From assembly GCF_026151205.1 (NCBI RefSeq), contig NC_087084.1, forward strand, positions 12,923,453 through 12,987,452: a stretch of 64,000 nucleotides of DNA. The letters run 5' to 3'. Position numbers and translations under genes: made by a program. This document shows, piece after piece, positions 24,901 through 33,184 of the stretch (its first letter is position 1; the number at the start of each line of letters is the position of its first letter). Source of the DNA: Bolinopsis microptera. Lineage: Eukaryota > Ctenophora > Tentaculata > Lobata > Bolinopsidae. Below the pieces are notes generated by a model. It saw only the letters and a program-made list of their open reading frames with translations. It did not search any database and was not told the DNA's origin.

Positions 24901-26048
24901 GAAAGAACAGACTTCCGCAGATGGCTTCAAGTAGAGTAAACCGATGGTCATTATTCCTATCAGAATATGATTATACAATTGAGTACCGGTCAACAAAGCA
25001 ACATGCAAACTGTGATTTCTTATCCAGATTACCGTGCAGTAAATCTGTGAAAACTTCAGAAGTTCAAGATGATCTAGCTGAGATATTTGCTGTTACTCTG
25101 GAGGATGCTTACATTGACGCAGAGCTGATTGCGAGGGAAACTAGAAAAGACCTTGTTTTGAGTAAGGTATTTGGTTACATTCATGAGGGATGGCCAAGTA
25201 ACTTGAAAGCAGAGGGGGATATGCAAGCATTCTGGAACAGAAGAGATGAGTTAGCATTGGAACTTAACTGTATTACCTGGGGAACGAGAGTGGTGATACC
25301 TGCACAGTTAAGAGGTCATGTCATGAAGATCTTACACAGCACGCACATTGGAATGTGTGGTATGAAATCGATAGCTAGAAGCTATGTGTATTGGCCGAGA
25401 ATAGACGCGGATATTGAAAACACATGTAAAACATGTGATAGTTGTGGAAAGTATGGTAACTCAAAACCTAGAGTCGCTGATCATCCCTGGAATCAACCAA
25501 CCGGACCATGGCAGCGGGTTCATGTGGATTATGCAGGACCGTTCATGAACAGCATGTGGTTAGTATTGCAAGATGCTTACAGCAAATGGCCGGAAGTTAT
25601 CAGGATGAACAGTTCAACAGCTCATGCTACCGTGAAAGCGTTACATACGATATTTTCTAGAACAGGATATCCTTGTGTACTGGTTTCTGACAATGGAACA
25701 CATTTCAAGAACCAGGAAATGAGCGAGTTTACCGAGAAACACAGGATCAAACATCTGTTTATTCCAATCTACAGCCCTAAGACAAACGGGATTGTTGAAA
25801 GGTTTAACGGAACATTCAAGAAAGCGCTGAAAAAGATGCGGGAAACTAATAGGGATTTGGACGAATGTTTAGCAGAGTTTCTAATCTCCTACAGGAACTG
25901 CCCTCATACGGTGACAAATACCCCACCCGCAGTTCTAATGTACGGTAGAACATTACGTTCTAACCTGCACGCATTAAGGCCAGAGGGGGGGGTAAACGCT
26001 CAAAAATTTTTACAAAAATATCATTCTTTAAATAAATTCATTTTTTGA
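21954..26048 (+). CDS. Ty3/gypsy gag-pol polyprotein (C-terminus lost to an insertion)
   Basis: A single long frame starts at ATG 21954, the base after the LTR and overlapping the primer-binding site. An upstream in-frame TTG at 21906 lies inside the LTR and is an unlikely start. Domains in order (residues from 21954): gag-like region 1-240; two CCHC knuckles from about 247 (CNKCKLPGHIFKDC, CFKCKSMGHIKKNC); aspartic protease with FDTGSS near 341; reverse transcriptase about 620-790, with RIDD at the catalytic site rather than the usual YxDD; RNase H with LDTDAS; integrase with an HHCC finger and core motifs VHVDYAGPF, VSDNGTHF and GIVERFNG. From 25978 the frame runs into the nested DNA element and stops at 26048, so the last ~24 residues are not from the element. 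Gag and pol share one frame with no shift. Confidence 0.93.
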   Translation: MATSYKRTYNGGSDFDEFSEQFELWVSLREDYIEELPVRENFANDESFNTQTGLYNACELKKRKQFLTALEPSVYADMKNVVYPRQLVQIPYTELKQLVRDHFCPKPTVPTERFTFSRMKQGNNESVQAYVSRLKSCAQRSNFTGNVFNTRCLEQFISGLFCDDFRDMLLAEDWETLTFITAVEKIVTKERSKRETQIVGKDAVTPSTSGAAGVNRVNKWRKPAGDYSGKQQGKGKKPGKPKSNIICNKCKLPGHIFKDCKTRCFKCKSMGHIKKNCVNHVQQVDHVDTDFDNDSNIANWEPNSIHIVDSINRVDSNPKPRVSVKLDLGDVRKSVNVSMEFDTGSSVALCSERWFVQSSLSCVLSPHHQLLKVANGQSEEAKGKATVNVTFKGKRIPGLDLVIVKGNFPALFGWNWITAFLGKSWLKEILERFNAEGKSSLCQYVVREVESVGLDRESVLQDRVSVECGSEVSHGETMDESVSLDRKSVLMSQERVSVKCDSVLSHGETEQPDVLCSVSEKSVVRVKDPSEDAKGVKDFGRNTKGDQRLDVRLIEDKERRTKTKNQPAATVLFRTLDQLKQSEVFTSGLGLVEGFKAQLRIKDDATPISLKARMLPFAIKDKVKEELQRMVEDGILKSVESSEWATPIVVVTTKQKIRICGDYKSTVNKCLAVKQYPIPSLEECLHAVRGGVVFTVVDIAKAYNNLELREADKTLTTLNTPFGLYRWNRLPYGVSSSGAIFQEVVDEALKGIPMTACRIDDIIVSGRTKQEHLENLNRVIQILEKKGFKCNREKSQFEKEQVVYLGHVISKDGIRTVQSKVKDLQASKVPTNTEELVSFLGAVNYYRRFLPDLSTVVAPLDRLRSKDVSWKWTKTEQKSFDKLIEMLGSDRVLTYYQPELELKLDTDASSVGLGAVLSHVLPSGEERPIEYASRTLSSAERNYAQIDREALAIVWGIKKFNIYLYGRKFKLITDHRPLTYIFGKNRLPQMASSRVNRWSLFLSEYDYTIEYRSTKQHANCDFLSRLPCSKSVKTSEVQDDLAEIFAVTLEDAYIDAELIARETRKDLVLSKVFGYIHEGWPSNLKAEGDMQAFWNRRDELALELNCITWGTRVVIPAQLRGHVMKILHSTHIGMCGMKSIARSYVYWPRIDADIENTCKTCDSCGKYGNSKPRVADHPWNQPTGPWQRVHVDYAGPFMNSMWLVLQDAYSKWPEVIRMNSSTAHATVKALHTIFSRTGYPCVLVSDNGTHFKNQEMSEFTEKHRIKHLFIPIYSPKTNGIVERFNGTFKKALKKMRETNRDLDECLAEFLISYRNCPHTVTNTPPAVLMYGRTLRSNLHALRPEGGVNAQKFLQKYHSLNKFIF

Positions 26049-27486
26049 TGACAAAAGTTTTGCTGCCATTCACATATTTGTAACTGCTTAACTTTTTTTG
26101 ATTAATGAGGTTAACCGATTCTTACAAAATTAGGGTTGCAACGTTGAGGTTACTAAAATTGAGGTTAAGATTTTATTTTACTCCAAGATTTTTTGTTATT
26201 TCGGTCAGCAAATGTTAACTCTGAATTCTAGGTTCATAATTGTCAGTAAAAACGCTATCTAAACGTTTATAAATGAGGTTAACCTCTTAATTTAGGTATA
26301 GCGAAAATAGATAAGACGATAGGGTTGTTATTTTTATCGTAAGATTACGACATACAAATTTCTAAATAGATGTAGTGCTGATTCACTTAATTTTATCTCG
26401 AGAAAGTGTTGAAAATGAGGTTAACCATCACACTTGGTATTTTAAGAATTATTTACATACGATTCTTACTTTTGTTATGTACCACAATATCACAGTGAGG
26501 TATCTATTTGTATTACAATGCCTCAAATATTATCACGTGACAAAGGTGATTTGGAATGACCATGTTTAAGTAGAAGAGTTCACCCGTAAATGGCTCAAAA
26601 ATGAGGTTAACCTCTCATTTGTTGAATATTGGGCCAGTCAATCACATGTTAACCTCAAAAACTTTATCGTTACACTGAGCAAATGTTTTATTACATGTAT
26701 AGCAATGTATTGATAAACCAATCCCAGTGTAATATGGTCTATAGCGAGGTTAACAATCATATTTTTACAACTATTACAAGATATCATGATCTAGTTAACC
26801 TCATTTTTAGACAAATTTTGGTTTATGATGTTGATTTTCCCAATATAAAGTATCTCAATGAAGATCTTTACACCTTAAAGCAAAAATTGTATGGAGACGC
26901 TACTAAATACGGAAAACAATGCACAATTTGAGATTTTGGCAGTGAAATGAAAACACCAAAACTCATTTTACTCGAAACGGTTTTTTTCATACCAAAATCC
27001 TTAACTTGAGAAGACTGGCCACATTCAGAAGCTGAAACTTGGCACAGGTGTTCTTTGGGGTGTTAGGCAAAAACGTTATGTTTTAGAATTTTGATTTTTG
27101 CCTTTGTTCTTGAAATATGAGGTTAACTTTACCCCAAATTCGAAATAAAATCGAATTTGGGTTAAAGTTAACCTCATATTTCAAGAACAAAGGCAAAAAT
27201 CAAAATTCTAAAACATAACGTTTTTGCCTTACACCCCAAAGAACACCTGTGCCAAGTTTCAGCTTCTGGGTGTAGCCAGTCTTCTCAAGTTAAGGTTTTT
27301 AAACTTTTTACAGTTTAAGTTAAAGGTTTACATGTAATTACAGGTAAACCTCAATATTTGGCGCGCGATATCTCAAAAACGCAAGGTCAAATTTCGGTCC
27401 GGTTTTTTTCTTCTTGTTCGTCTCCAGCAGCTCTGATCAAATATGTGAAAACTGGAAAAACGAATTTTACCCCCCCCCCTCTGGCC
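25978..27486. mobile_element. Nested 1.5-kb non-autonomous DNA element, TTAA target, GAGGTTAAC-rich
   Basis: The insert sits between TTAA copies (25974-25977 and 27487-27490) inside the integrase gene. Its ends are inverted: GGCCAGA, then 8-10 G, then TAAA on both sides. TTAA duplication is typical of piggyBac-type elements; the superfamily is an inference because no transposase is encoded. It holds nine exact copies of GAGGTTAAC or its complement (26107, 26275, 26417, 26603, 26648, 26746, 26794, 27119, 27167), two within the 12-bp palindrome GAGGTTAACCTC. A 300-bp hairpin occupies 26997-27301. Confidence 0.85.
26997..27301. repeat. ~300-bp palindrome (arms ~148 bp, 7-bp loop)
   Basis: The left arm starts CCTTAACTTGAGAAGACTGG. 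The right arm ends with its complement near 27301, and the centre is AATAAAA at 27144-27150. Mismatches are few, for example CACATTCAG against CTGGGTGTAG. It would fold into a strong hairpin as RNA or single-stranded DNA. Confidence 0.9.
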
Positions 27487-28086
27487 TTAAAGCCATCGGA
27501 TCAACAGAAATTGAAATCTTTACACCCCGACAAGGAACAGAAACTTCTAAATGAAAAGAGGAGAGAGTTTGTGGATAATCAAGACGTCTGGATTCAAGCT
27601 ACTAACGATAAGACTTGGGAGAAAGCTAAGATATTACAGAGAGTTGGTACGTCGAATGTATACGATGTGGTATACAGAAACCGAGTGATCCAGAAACACG
27701 CTGATTCGATAAAAGAGAGAGTAAAAGATGTGTTAAGAAGATCTACAACTGTACCGGACAATGATCACCAGGTTAGAGTTGTGCCGTTTGTACCTGTTGT
27801 GGAACCTGTGTTATCTGAGATTGCTGGACCAGTAGTAAGTCCATTGGTTGTGAGTACACCTGAATCTGTGATAACAGCTGAACCAGTTTTTAGAGAACCT
27901 GATATTTTAACCGATAGTTTACCTAGTAGAAGTTCTGATATTTCGAATAGAGAGAATGTAAACAGTACACCAGTTAATGTTGATAATCGTAATGTGACAG
28001 ATGATATTATACCGTTACGTGTTAGTCTTCGATCTAAGCCGAAAGTTGATTATAAGTTACTTGCTGGTTTCAAGAAAACAGCATGA
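27487..28086 (+). pseudogene. Displaced C-terminus of the gypsy integrase
   Basis: In-frame coding sequence after the nested element carries the tail of the integrase, including VWIQATNDKTWEKAKIL and VYDVVYRNRVIQKH. Residues like these form the C-terminal DNA-binding region of gypsy integrases. It has no start codon of its own. The open frame runs back into the DNA element to 27358 only through a TTG. It ends at TGA 28086. Confidence 0.85.
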
Positions 28087-28319
28087 TGAACTTAAGAGTT
28101 GTTTTTAAAATATTTAGTCCAGTATGATAATTGTTCACTGGCAGTGAAATAATTGTTTTTGATGATTTGGTATTTACTTTATGTTGAGCGCGGAATTATT
28201 TTCAGAATACAGACTAGCCAGTTAGTAATCTTTTGTACGTGCGCGGCTTATTTTAATATATAATTTAACACGAGGTATATAATTTAATCTTTGTTGTTTA
28301 TGTCAAGTGGTTTGAAAAT

Positions 28320-28330
28320 AGAAGGGGAGG
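28320..28330 (+). other. Polypurine tract of the gypsy element
   Basis: AGAAGGGGAGG directly abuts the 3' LTR, the standard place for plus-strand priming. Confidence 0.85.
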
Positions 28331-28459
28331 TGTTATATATGGTAATTTATTATGTATTATTATGTAACTTATTTACTAATGTATATATTCCTTAGTCTCC
28401 TATGACCATAGTTGGTACAAGAATCAGTGGGTTTCATTTGTCAGATACAGTATATAAAA
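28331..28459 (+). repeat. 3' LTR of the gypsy element
   Basis: 129 bp, same sequence as the 5' LTR. The purine tract GAAGGGGAGG ends at 28330, directly before it. Confidence 0.93.
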
Positions 28460-28490
28460 CAAGTGTAGTGGCCGTAATTTCATAACTTTC

Positions 28491-28608
28491 GGATACGGCC
28501 ATACTCGGTTGAATACACCCCATCTCGTTCGATCTGGGAAGTTAAGCAACTGCAGGCCGGGTTAGTACTTGGATGGGTGACCGCCTGGGAATTCCCGGTG
28601 CCGTATCC
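28491..28608 (+). rRNA. 5S ribosomal RNA, copy 7
   Basis: Intact 118-nt gene. It starts only about 30 bp after the 3' LTR of the gypsy element, so its far upstream sequence has been replaced by the element. Confidence 0.95.
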
Positions 28609-29008
28609 TTTTGCAAATGATTTGTTAATTTCCTCATTTTTTGAGAGGGTGACCCTTTTTTAGGCAACGTGACCCCTAAAATGGCCCCCCCATTTCATCT
28701 GAATGGCCGGCCAAACTTGAGGAGAGGTCGGAACAGTGTCAAGAGCACTGTGATGTAGTGTGGGCAGCATCGAGCTGCATCTCCAACACGTCCAATTACA
28801 TCCCTTTTAAGGTGGCTAATGGGAAAGCCATTATGGGCAACATGAGATGGTCAGGTGACCACTTTGGCGTTAAATCATGCTATCTTGTGACCTCACGTGT
28901 CTCATTACTTGCCGCTCTGGAGGGTAGCAAGGAAATATTCTACAGATCCGAGCAAGGAAAGAGCTAGGTTGACATATAACCAGGCCTGGGACCACTCAAT
29001 GGGCAGTT

Positions 29009-29130
29009 TTAATACTTTCAACACTACTATCTAACAAATAATTTGAGGTAAGATTAAGTTCCAATGTGTAACTGGTTCTCTCCGGAGACCAGACCTAACA
29101 TCTTTTGGTAAGCCTTCCACAAGGAGGGCT
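29009..29130 (+). ncRNA. Spliced-leader RNA gene, copy 8 (variant at array edge)
   Basis: Exon 29009-29047 has one change (ACTATCTAAC in place of ACTATATAAC). Donor, hairpins and Sm-type site are kept. Flanks are diverged. The LINE carrying a leader at 32950 has the majority form, not this variant. Confidence 0.75.
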
Positions 29131-29350
29131 CTAATAAACGATTCAATAATAAAGATAAACAGAGTTCCCGGTGTTGTATCCCGACAGCCAGCTCCGAGTC
29201 ATGTCCTCTTAGCATGGTTTTGTGATCACAACCAAAAAGTAGCCAGCAATGTTGTTACAATCAAAGTGCTAATCGCCAGCCATAAAACTAATATTTGCAG
29301 GAACTGAGGAATTAATTATTAAATGTAGTGGCCGTAATTTCATAACTTTC

Positions 29351-29467
29351 GGATACGGCCATTCTCGGTTGAATACACCCCATCTCGTCCGATCTGAGAA
29401 GTTAAGCAACTGCAGGCCGGGTTAGTACTTGGATGGGTGACCGCCTGGGAATTCCCGGTGCGGATCC
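29351..29467 (+). pseudogene. 5S ribosomal RNA, copy 8 (probably degenerate)
   Basis: 5S-like gene with several substitutions (CATTCTCGG, CTCGTCCGATCTGAG) and an altered 3' end, GTGCGGATCC in place of GTGCCGTATCC. The change breaks helix I pairing with the 5' end. The internal control region is mostly kept. It is the last unit at the array edge. Confidence 0.75.
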
Positions 29468-29503
29468 TTTTGCAAATGATTTGTTAATTTCCTCATTTTT
29501 TGA

Positions 29504-29784
29504 TGCGGCCTCAATGAAGGTGGGCGCCAAAACGTCAGAATATGGTTATTGGTTACCGAATAGTTTGATTAATACTAATAACTAGGGCCTAATATTCGGC
29601 ATTTGATAATAGAATACCGGAATTTCAAGTAAAATGTAAGTTCTTACCGCTATTATTCTTAGAATTGGAAACGTCTGAGGTCTGACAAGCTATACTCCTA
29701 TTCGCCTGGAATTATCAAACATTGCTACTACTACTATTAAAGAGTTAGTAGTAGTAGTAAACAGTTAGGTGAAAATTGAGAATT
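29504..29784. other. Unassigned spacer with a TAG-repeat hairpin
   Basis: No gene is recognisable. An inverted repeat (TTGCTACTACTACTA at 29722-29736 and TAGTAGTAGTAGTAA at 29746-29760) has a 9-base loop. The LINE begins shortly after. Confidence 0.6.
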
Positions 29785-30334
29785 GAGATACTGTGTTATA
29801 TTGTGTGGGGTTAATGACCTGAAACAAACAGATGTAAAAAGCCAAAACGATATTGATATAATCTACAACCATCTAGTTTCAAAAATTGCCCAGATTCAAT
29901 CTATTAATCCGGGTGTGCATGTATATGTTTGTCCAACAATTCCTTCTAAACGTGCTGATTTAAATAGAAAGCTTATATACTTTAACAGTTTGATTCGATG
30001 TAGGCTGCTCCCGTCCAATTTTGGTGTCAGTTATGTGGATGGATTTGATGAGTTCTGTGATAGGGATGGTCTCCTTGACCGCTCTCTCTCTCGCGACCTC
30101 AACAAATACCAAAAACCGGACTTCCTTCACCTCAACTGGAGGGGACTAGCAAAGTTAGGTCAATTTATTCGTAACACTGTTCTTCTCAGGATTAACGGTG
30201 GTATCGACAAAAGGAAGAGGAGGTCCACAAGGGTAGACGATAGATCCTACAGGGATGCGACTGCTGGAAGAGAAACTGGTCCTGTTGTTCCTGCTGCTGC
30301 TAGTCAGGGTCACGTGGATGGTTACCAACCATGA
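29785..30334 (+). pseudogene. LINE copy 1 ORF1, C-terminal fragment (SGNH esterase)
   Basis: In-frame remnant of ORF1 starting in the middle of the SGNH hydrolase domain. It keeps the GVND block and the DFLHLNW block with the catalytic Asp and His, but has lost the GDS nucleophile block. It ends ...GYQP with its TGA overlapping the ORF2 start as ATGA, an arrangement suited to stop-restart translation. Confidence 0.85.
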
Positions 30335-32949
30335 CTCCCCTCATTAAGGAGGTATGTCCTGTCTGTTCTAAGAACATAGTCATCGGCCAAACAATAGTTG
30401 AATGTTTTCACTGTGACTGCATAATGCACCATAAATGCTATCGCAAATCAAATCCAAATAGCCAATCTAATGAGTTTTACTGTACTCGTTGTATCCATTT
30501 AGACAAGGTTAAATACAACCCATTTAAACTACTCACTGACAATGACGACGACGACAACAACCTAGACGAATACACAACCAAAATCTCAAATACTTTAAAT
30601 GATTGTAACTCATACACTGCATCTGACCTTACAAATATTCTCTGCAACCAAGTAAAGAAACAATCATCTATTCTCTTTCAAAATATTGATGGAAATAAAT
30701 CAAATTTTGACAACCTTGCCATTGAAACCTGTAGGTACAAAACAAAATTCTCCGTAATAGCCCTAGCTGAAACCAACACTGGAAAAGAATTAAGCAATCT
30801 ATTTCAGCTCGACGGTTATAATAGTTACTATCAGGACACAGCACCTAACAAACAAAAGGGCACTGGAGTAGCCCTTTATGTTGACGATAAATTAAATGCT
30901 ACTGTAATTGAGAATATATCACAAGTCACAGAACATCTAGAAATACTTGTCTTATCATTAAGTAACGAAGATCAACCTGTTAATGTAGGTGTTTTGTATC
31001 GTCCACCAAGTGGCTGTATTTCCCAAGCTCTAGTTGAACTTTCTAACCTTCTTGATCACATGCCGAAGTTTAGCTATCTAGCTGGAGACTTTAATATCGA
31101 TCTTCATGATAAAGATAACAAAAATGTTCAAAAATATGAAGAAATATTATTCAGTAAAGGATTTTGTCCGTTAATATCGATTGTTACCCACGAAAAACCA
31201 GGCTGTAAAGCATCCTGCATAGACAACATTATTACTAACGATATTGAGAATGTGATTACTTCAGGCACCCTAAAAGAACGAATAACTCATCACTCACCTA
31301 TTTTTAACACATTTAACTGGAATGTTGAAGTCAACTCTGAAAAAACTTCTTTTAAACAATATTACGACTTCTGTCAATCAAATGTTAACGGCTTCCTAGT
31401 GGATCTTGAAGATGAGCTTAAAACTAAAACAATCCATAACTTTACTGAATTCCATGACACTTACAAAAACTGCGTCGAAAAATCGTTTAAACTAGAGACC
31501 CCGAAAACGTATAAGAGAACTGTTCAGGTTAACCCTTGGATAACTCCCGGTCTCATTTGCTCAATTAATAATCAGCATAAACTGTACGAAAATTGGGTTG
31601 AGATAAGAAATAGAAAATGTAAACTCGGGGAAACTGATAACAAGGGCGGCATTTGCCAGTGCCCTGAATGCTCACTAAAACGTAGTCGCTACCTTATCTA
31701 CAAAGAATACAGAAAAGTCCTAAAGAAAACACGTCAAACTGTGAAAACAGAATACTTCTCTGGTAAATTTGCTGAAAATAGCGGTGATAGTAAAAAGACC
31801 TGGGAACTAATAAATCGTATAAGAGGTAAACGGCGGCGTGAAATAAAGCCGCTGTTCACCATAGACAACGTTAAGATAACAAATAGAAGTATCATAGCAA
31901 ACGAATTCAATAAATATTTTGTATCATTAGCCTCTGACCTAAATACCGCTTACAATGATCTTGGACAAATTAACATAAACAGTATACCTAGTTTCTATGA
32001 TTATCTACCGCTTTCAAACACTTCCAGCATTTACATGCATGACTGCACAACAGACGAGGTTAGCAAAATCATATCTGAACTTAAAAATGGCAAGGCAAGT
32101 GACATACCGATTCATGTAATTAAGCAGTCCTCTAAAATAGTTACTCCTTTACTCACTGTACTGTATAACGAATGTATGAAAGATGGCATATTTCCAGATG
32201 ACCTTAAAGTTGGAAGGATTAGTCCCATTTACAAGAAAGATAACCAGGAACTCCTTGAAAACTATAGACCTGTATCAACGCTAGCTGTGTTTGGTAAAAT
32301 ATTTGAAAAGATTATATTCAATAGATTATACAGCTTCTTTCATTCACAGAACTCCTTATATGAAAACCAGTACGGATTCCGTAAAAATCACTCGACCAGT
32401 TATGCCCTAAATTACTCAGTGAACCACGTAGAATCTTGCCTCAAGAAAAAACAACACGTTCTTGGAATATTTATTGATCTTAGTAAAGCCTTTGATACAA
32501 TATCACATGAAAAGTTACTGCATAAGTTAGAAAATTATGGAATCCGTGGAAATGCAAATAACCTTATAGCAAGTTACCTGTCGAACAGATACCAGTATGT
32601 CTCAGTATTAGGTGAAGAATCCGAGAAACTTCCAGTAGTCTATGGAGTGCCGCAGGGGAGCTGTCTTGGTCCCTTACTTTTTATTATTTATATTAATGAC
32701 ATCCGTAACTCATCAATTATAGGAAAGTTTATACTATTTGCCGACGACACTAACATATTTATAGAAGACACATGTGTCAAAAGACTATACGAAAAAGGAA
32801 ATGAAGTTCTATCATTTGTGTACAAGTATATGAAACTAAACTTATTACATATTAACATTAAGAAATGTTGTTTTATTCATTTAAACCCTCACGGGCCAAA
32901 GAGGAAGTAGAAAATGACGAGAACATACTAACTTTAAATAATGTAGTTA
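30331..32949 (+). pseudogene. LINE copy 1 ORF2, N-terminal and RT part (frameshifted, interrupted)
   Basis: Starts at ATG 30331. Residues 1-60 form a PHD-like Cys/His finger (CPVC...FHCDCIMHHKC...CTRC). An AP-type endonuclease follows (FQNIDG, LAETNT, AGDFNIDL, SCIDNIIT), then reverse transcriptase (ENYRPVSTL, FIDLSKAFDT, YGVPQGSCLGP, FADDTN). Compared with copy 2, one base is missing near 32883, which shifts the frame and gives an early stop at 32910. Copy 2 then interrupts the gene at 32949. Confidence 0.9.
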
Positions 32950-32988
32950 TTAATACTTTCAACACTACTATATAACAAATAATTTGAG
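32950..32988 (+). other. Spliced-leader exon relic at the 5' end of the LINE
   Basis: 39 bases are identical to the exon of the SL RNA genes at 13738-13776 and the other copies. The match ends exactly at the ...TTTGAG before the GTAAG donor; here TGTTCAGGAATGG follows instead. The first four bases may belong to the target duplication, so 35-39 bases derive from the leader. The exact splice-site junction indicates trans-splicing of the LINE RNA before reverse transcription. Confidence 0.92.
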
Positions 32989-33184
32989 TGTTCAGGAATG
33001 GTATGTTACAACTCCCCCGAAGGGGCGTACTAAGCTAAGGGTCATCTACACTCTATTAGGGTCATCTACACTTTACTAGGGTCATCAACTCTGAAGTCCT
33101 AATCCCCTCCAAAACAAAACACTTAACGGGAGCCGACCCCAAGTCGGATCTATTTGGTCAGTATTACTTATATTTGATTTGAGA
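32989..33184 (+). other. 5' UTR of LINE copy 2, with ~20-bp direct repeats
   Basis: About 196 bp between leader and ORF1. TAGGGTCATCTACACT-type units recur near 33047, 33057 and 33078, the last one diverged. A dyad CCCCCGAAGGGG lies at about 33015. It has no ATG-initiated frame of note. Confidence 0.6.

Larger units (their letters stand above)
21825..28459 (+). mobile_element. Complete Ty3/gypsy LTR retrotransposon, disrupted by a nested DNA element
   Basis: The element has two 129-bp LTRs that I read as identical, a primer-binding-like TGGCGACGAGC directly after the 5' LTR, a gag-pol frame, a purine tract GAAGGGGAGG just before the 3' LTR, and a 5-bp duplication CAAGT (21820-21824 and 28460-28464). 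It inserted between an SL gene and its 5S gene. A 1.5-kb DNA element splits the end of the integrase. Removing that insert leaves about 5.1 kb, a normal gypsy length. The matching LTRs imply a recent insertion. Confidence 0.95.
28465..29503 (+). repeat. 5S rRNA / SL RNA tandem array, block C (diverged right edge)
   Basis: This stretch continues the unit interrupted by the gypsy element: 5S, satellite segment, SL RNA, 5S. It carries clearly more substitutions than blocks A and B, including GGCCGGCCAAACTTGAGG in place of the usual GACCGGCAAAAGTTGAG and a poly-C tract of only about 7. Similarity stops at about 29503, in the T-tract after the last 5S gene. Confidence 0.9.

Noticed and set aside
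32950..32988. Template switching from LINE RNA to SL RNA as the source of the leader
   Set aside because: A switch would normally bring SL RNA sequence 3' of the donor; the join is exactly at the splice donor, so trans-splicing is simpler.
33179..33184. TTG start for LINE ORF1 six bases before the ATG
   Set aside because: The ATG at 33185 is a normal start and nothing supports non-ATG initiation.
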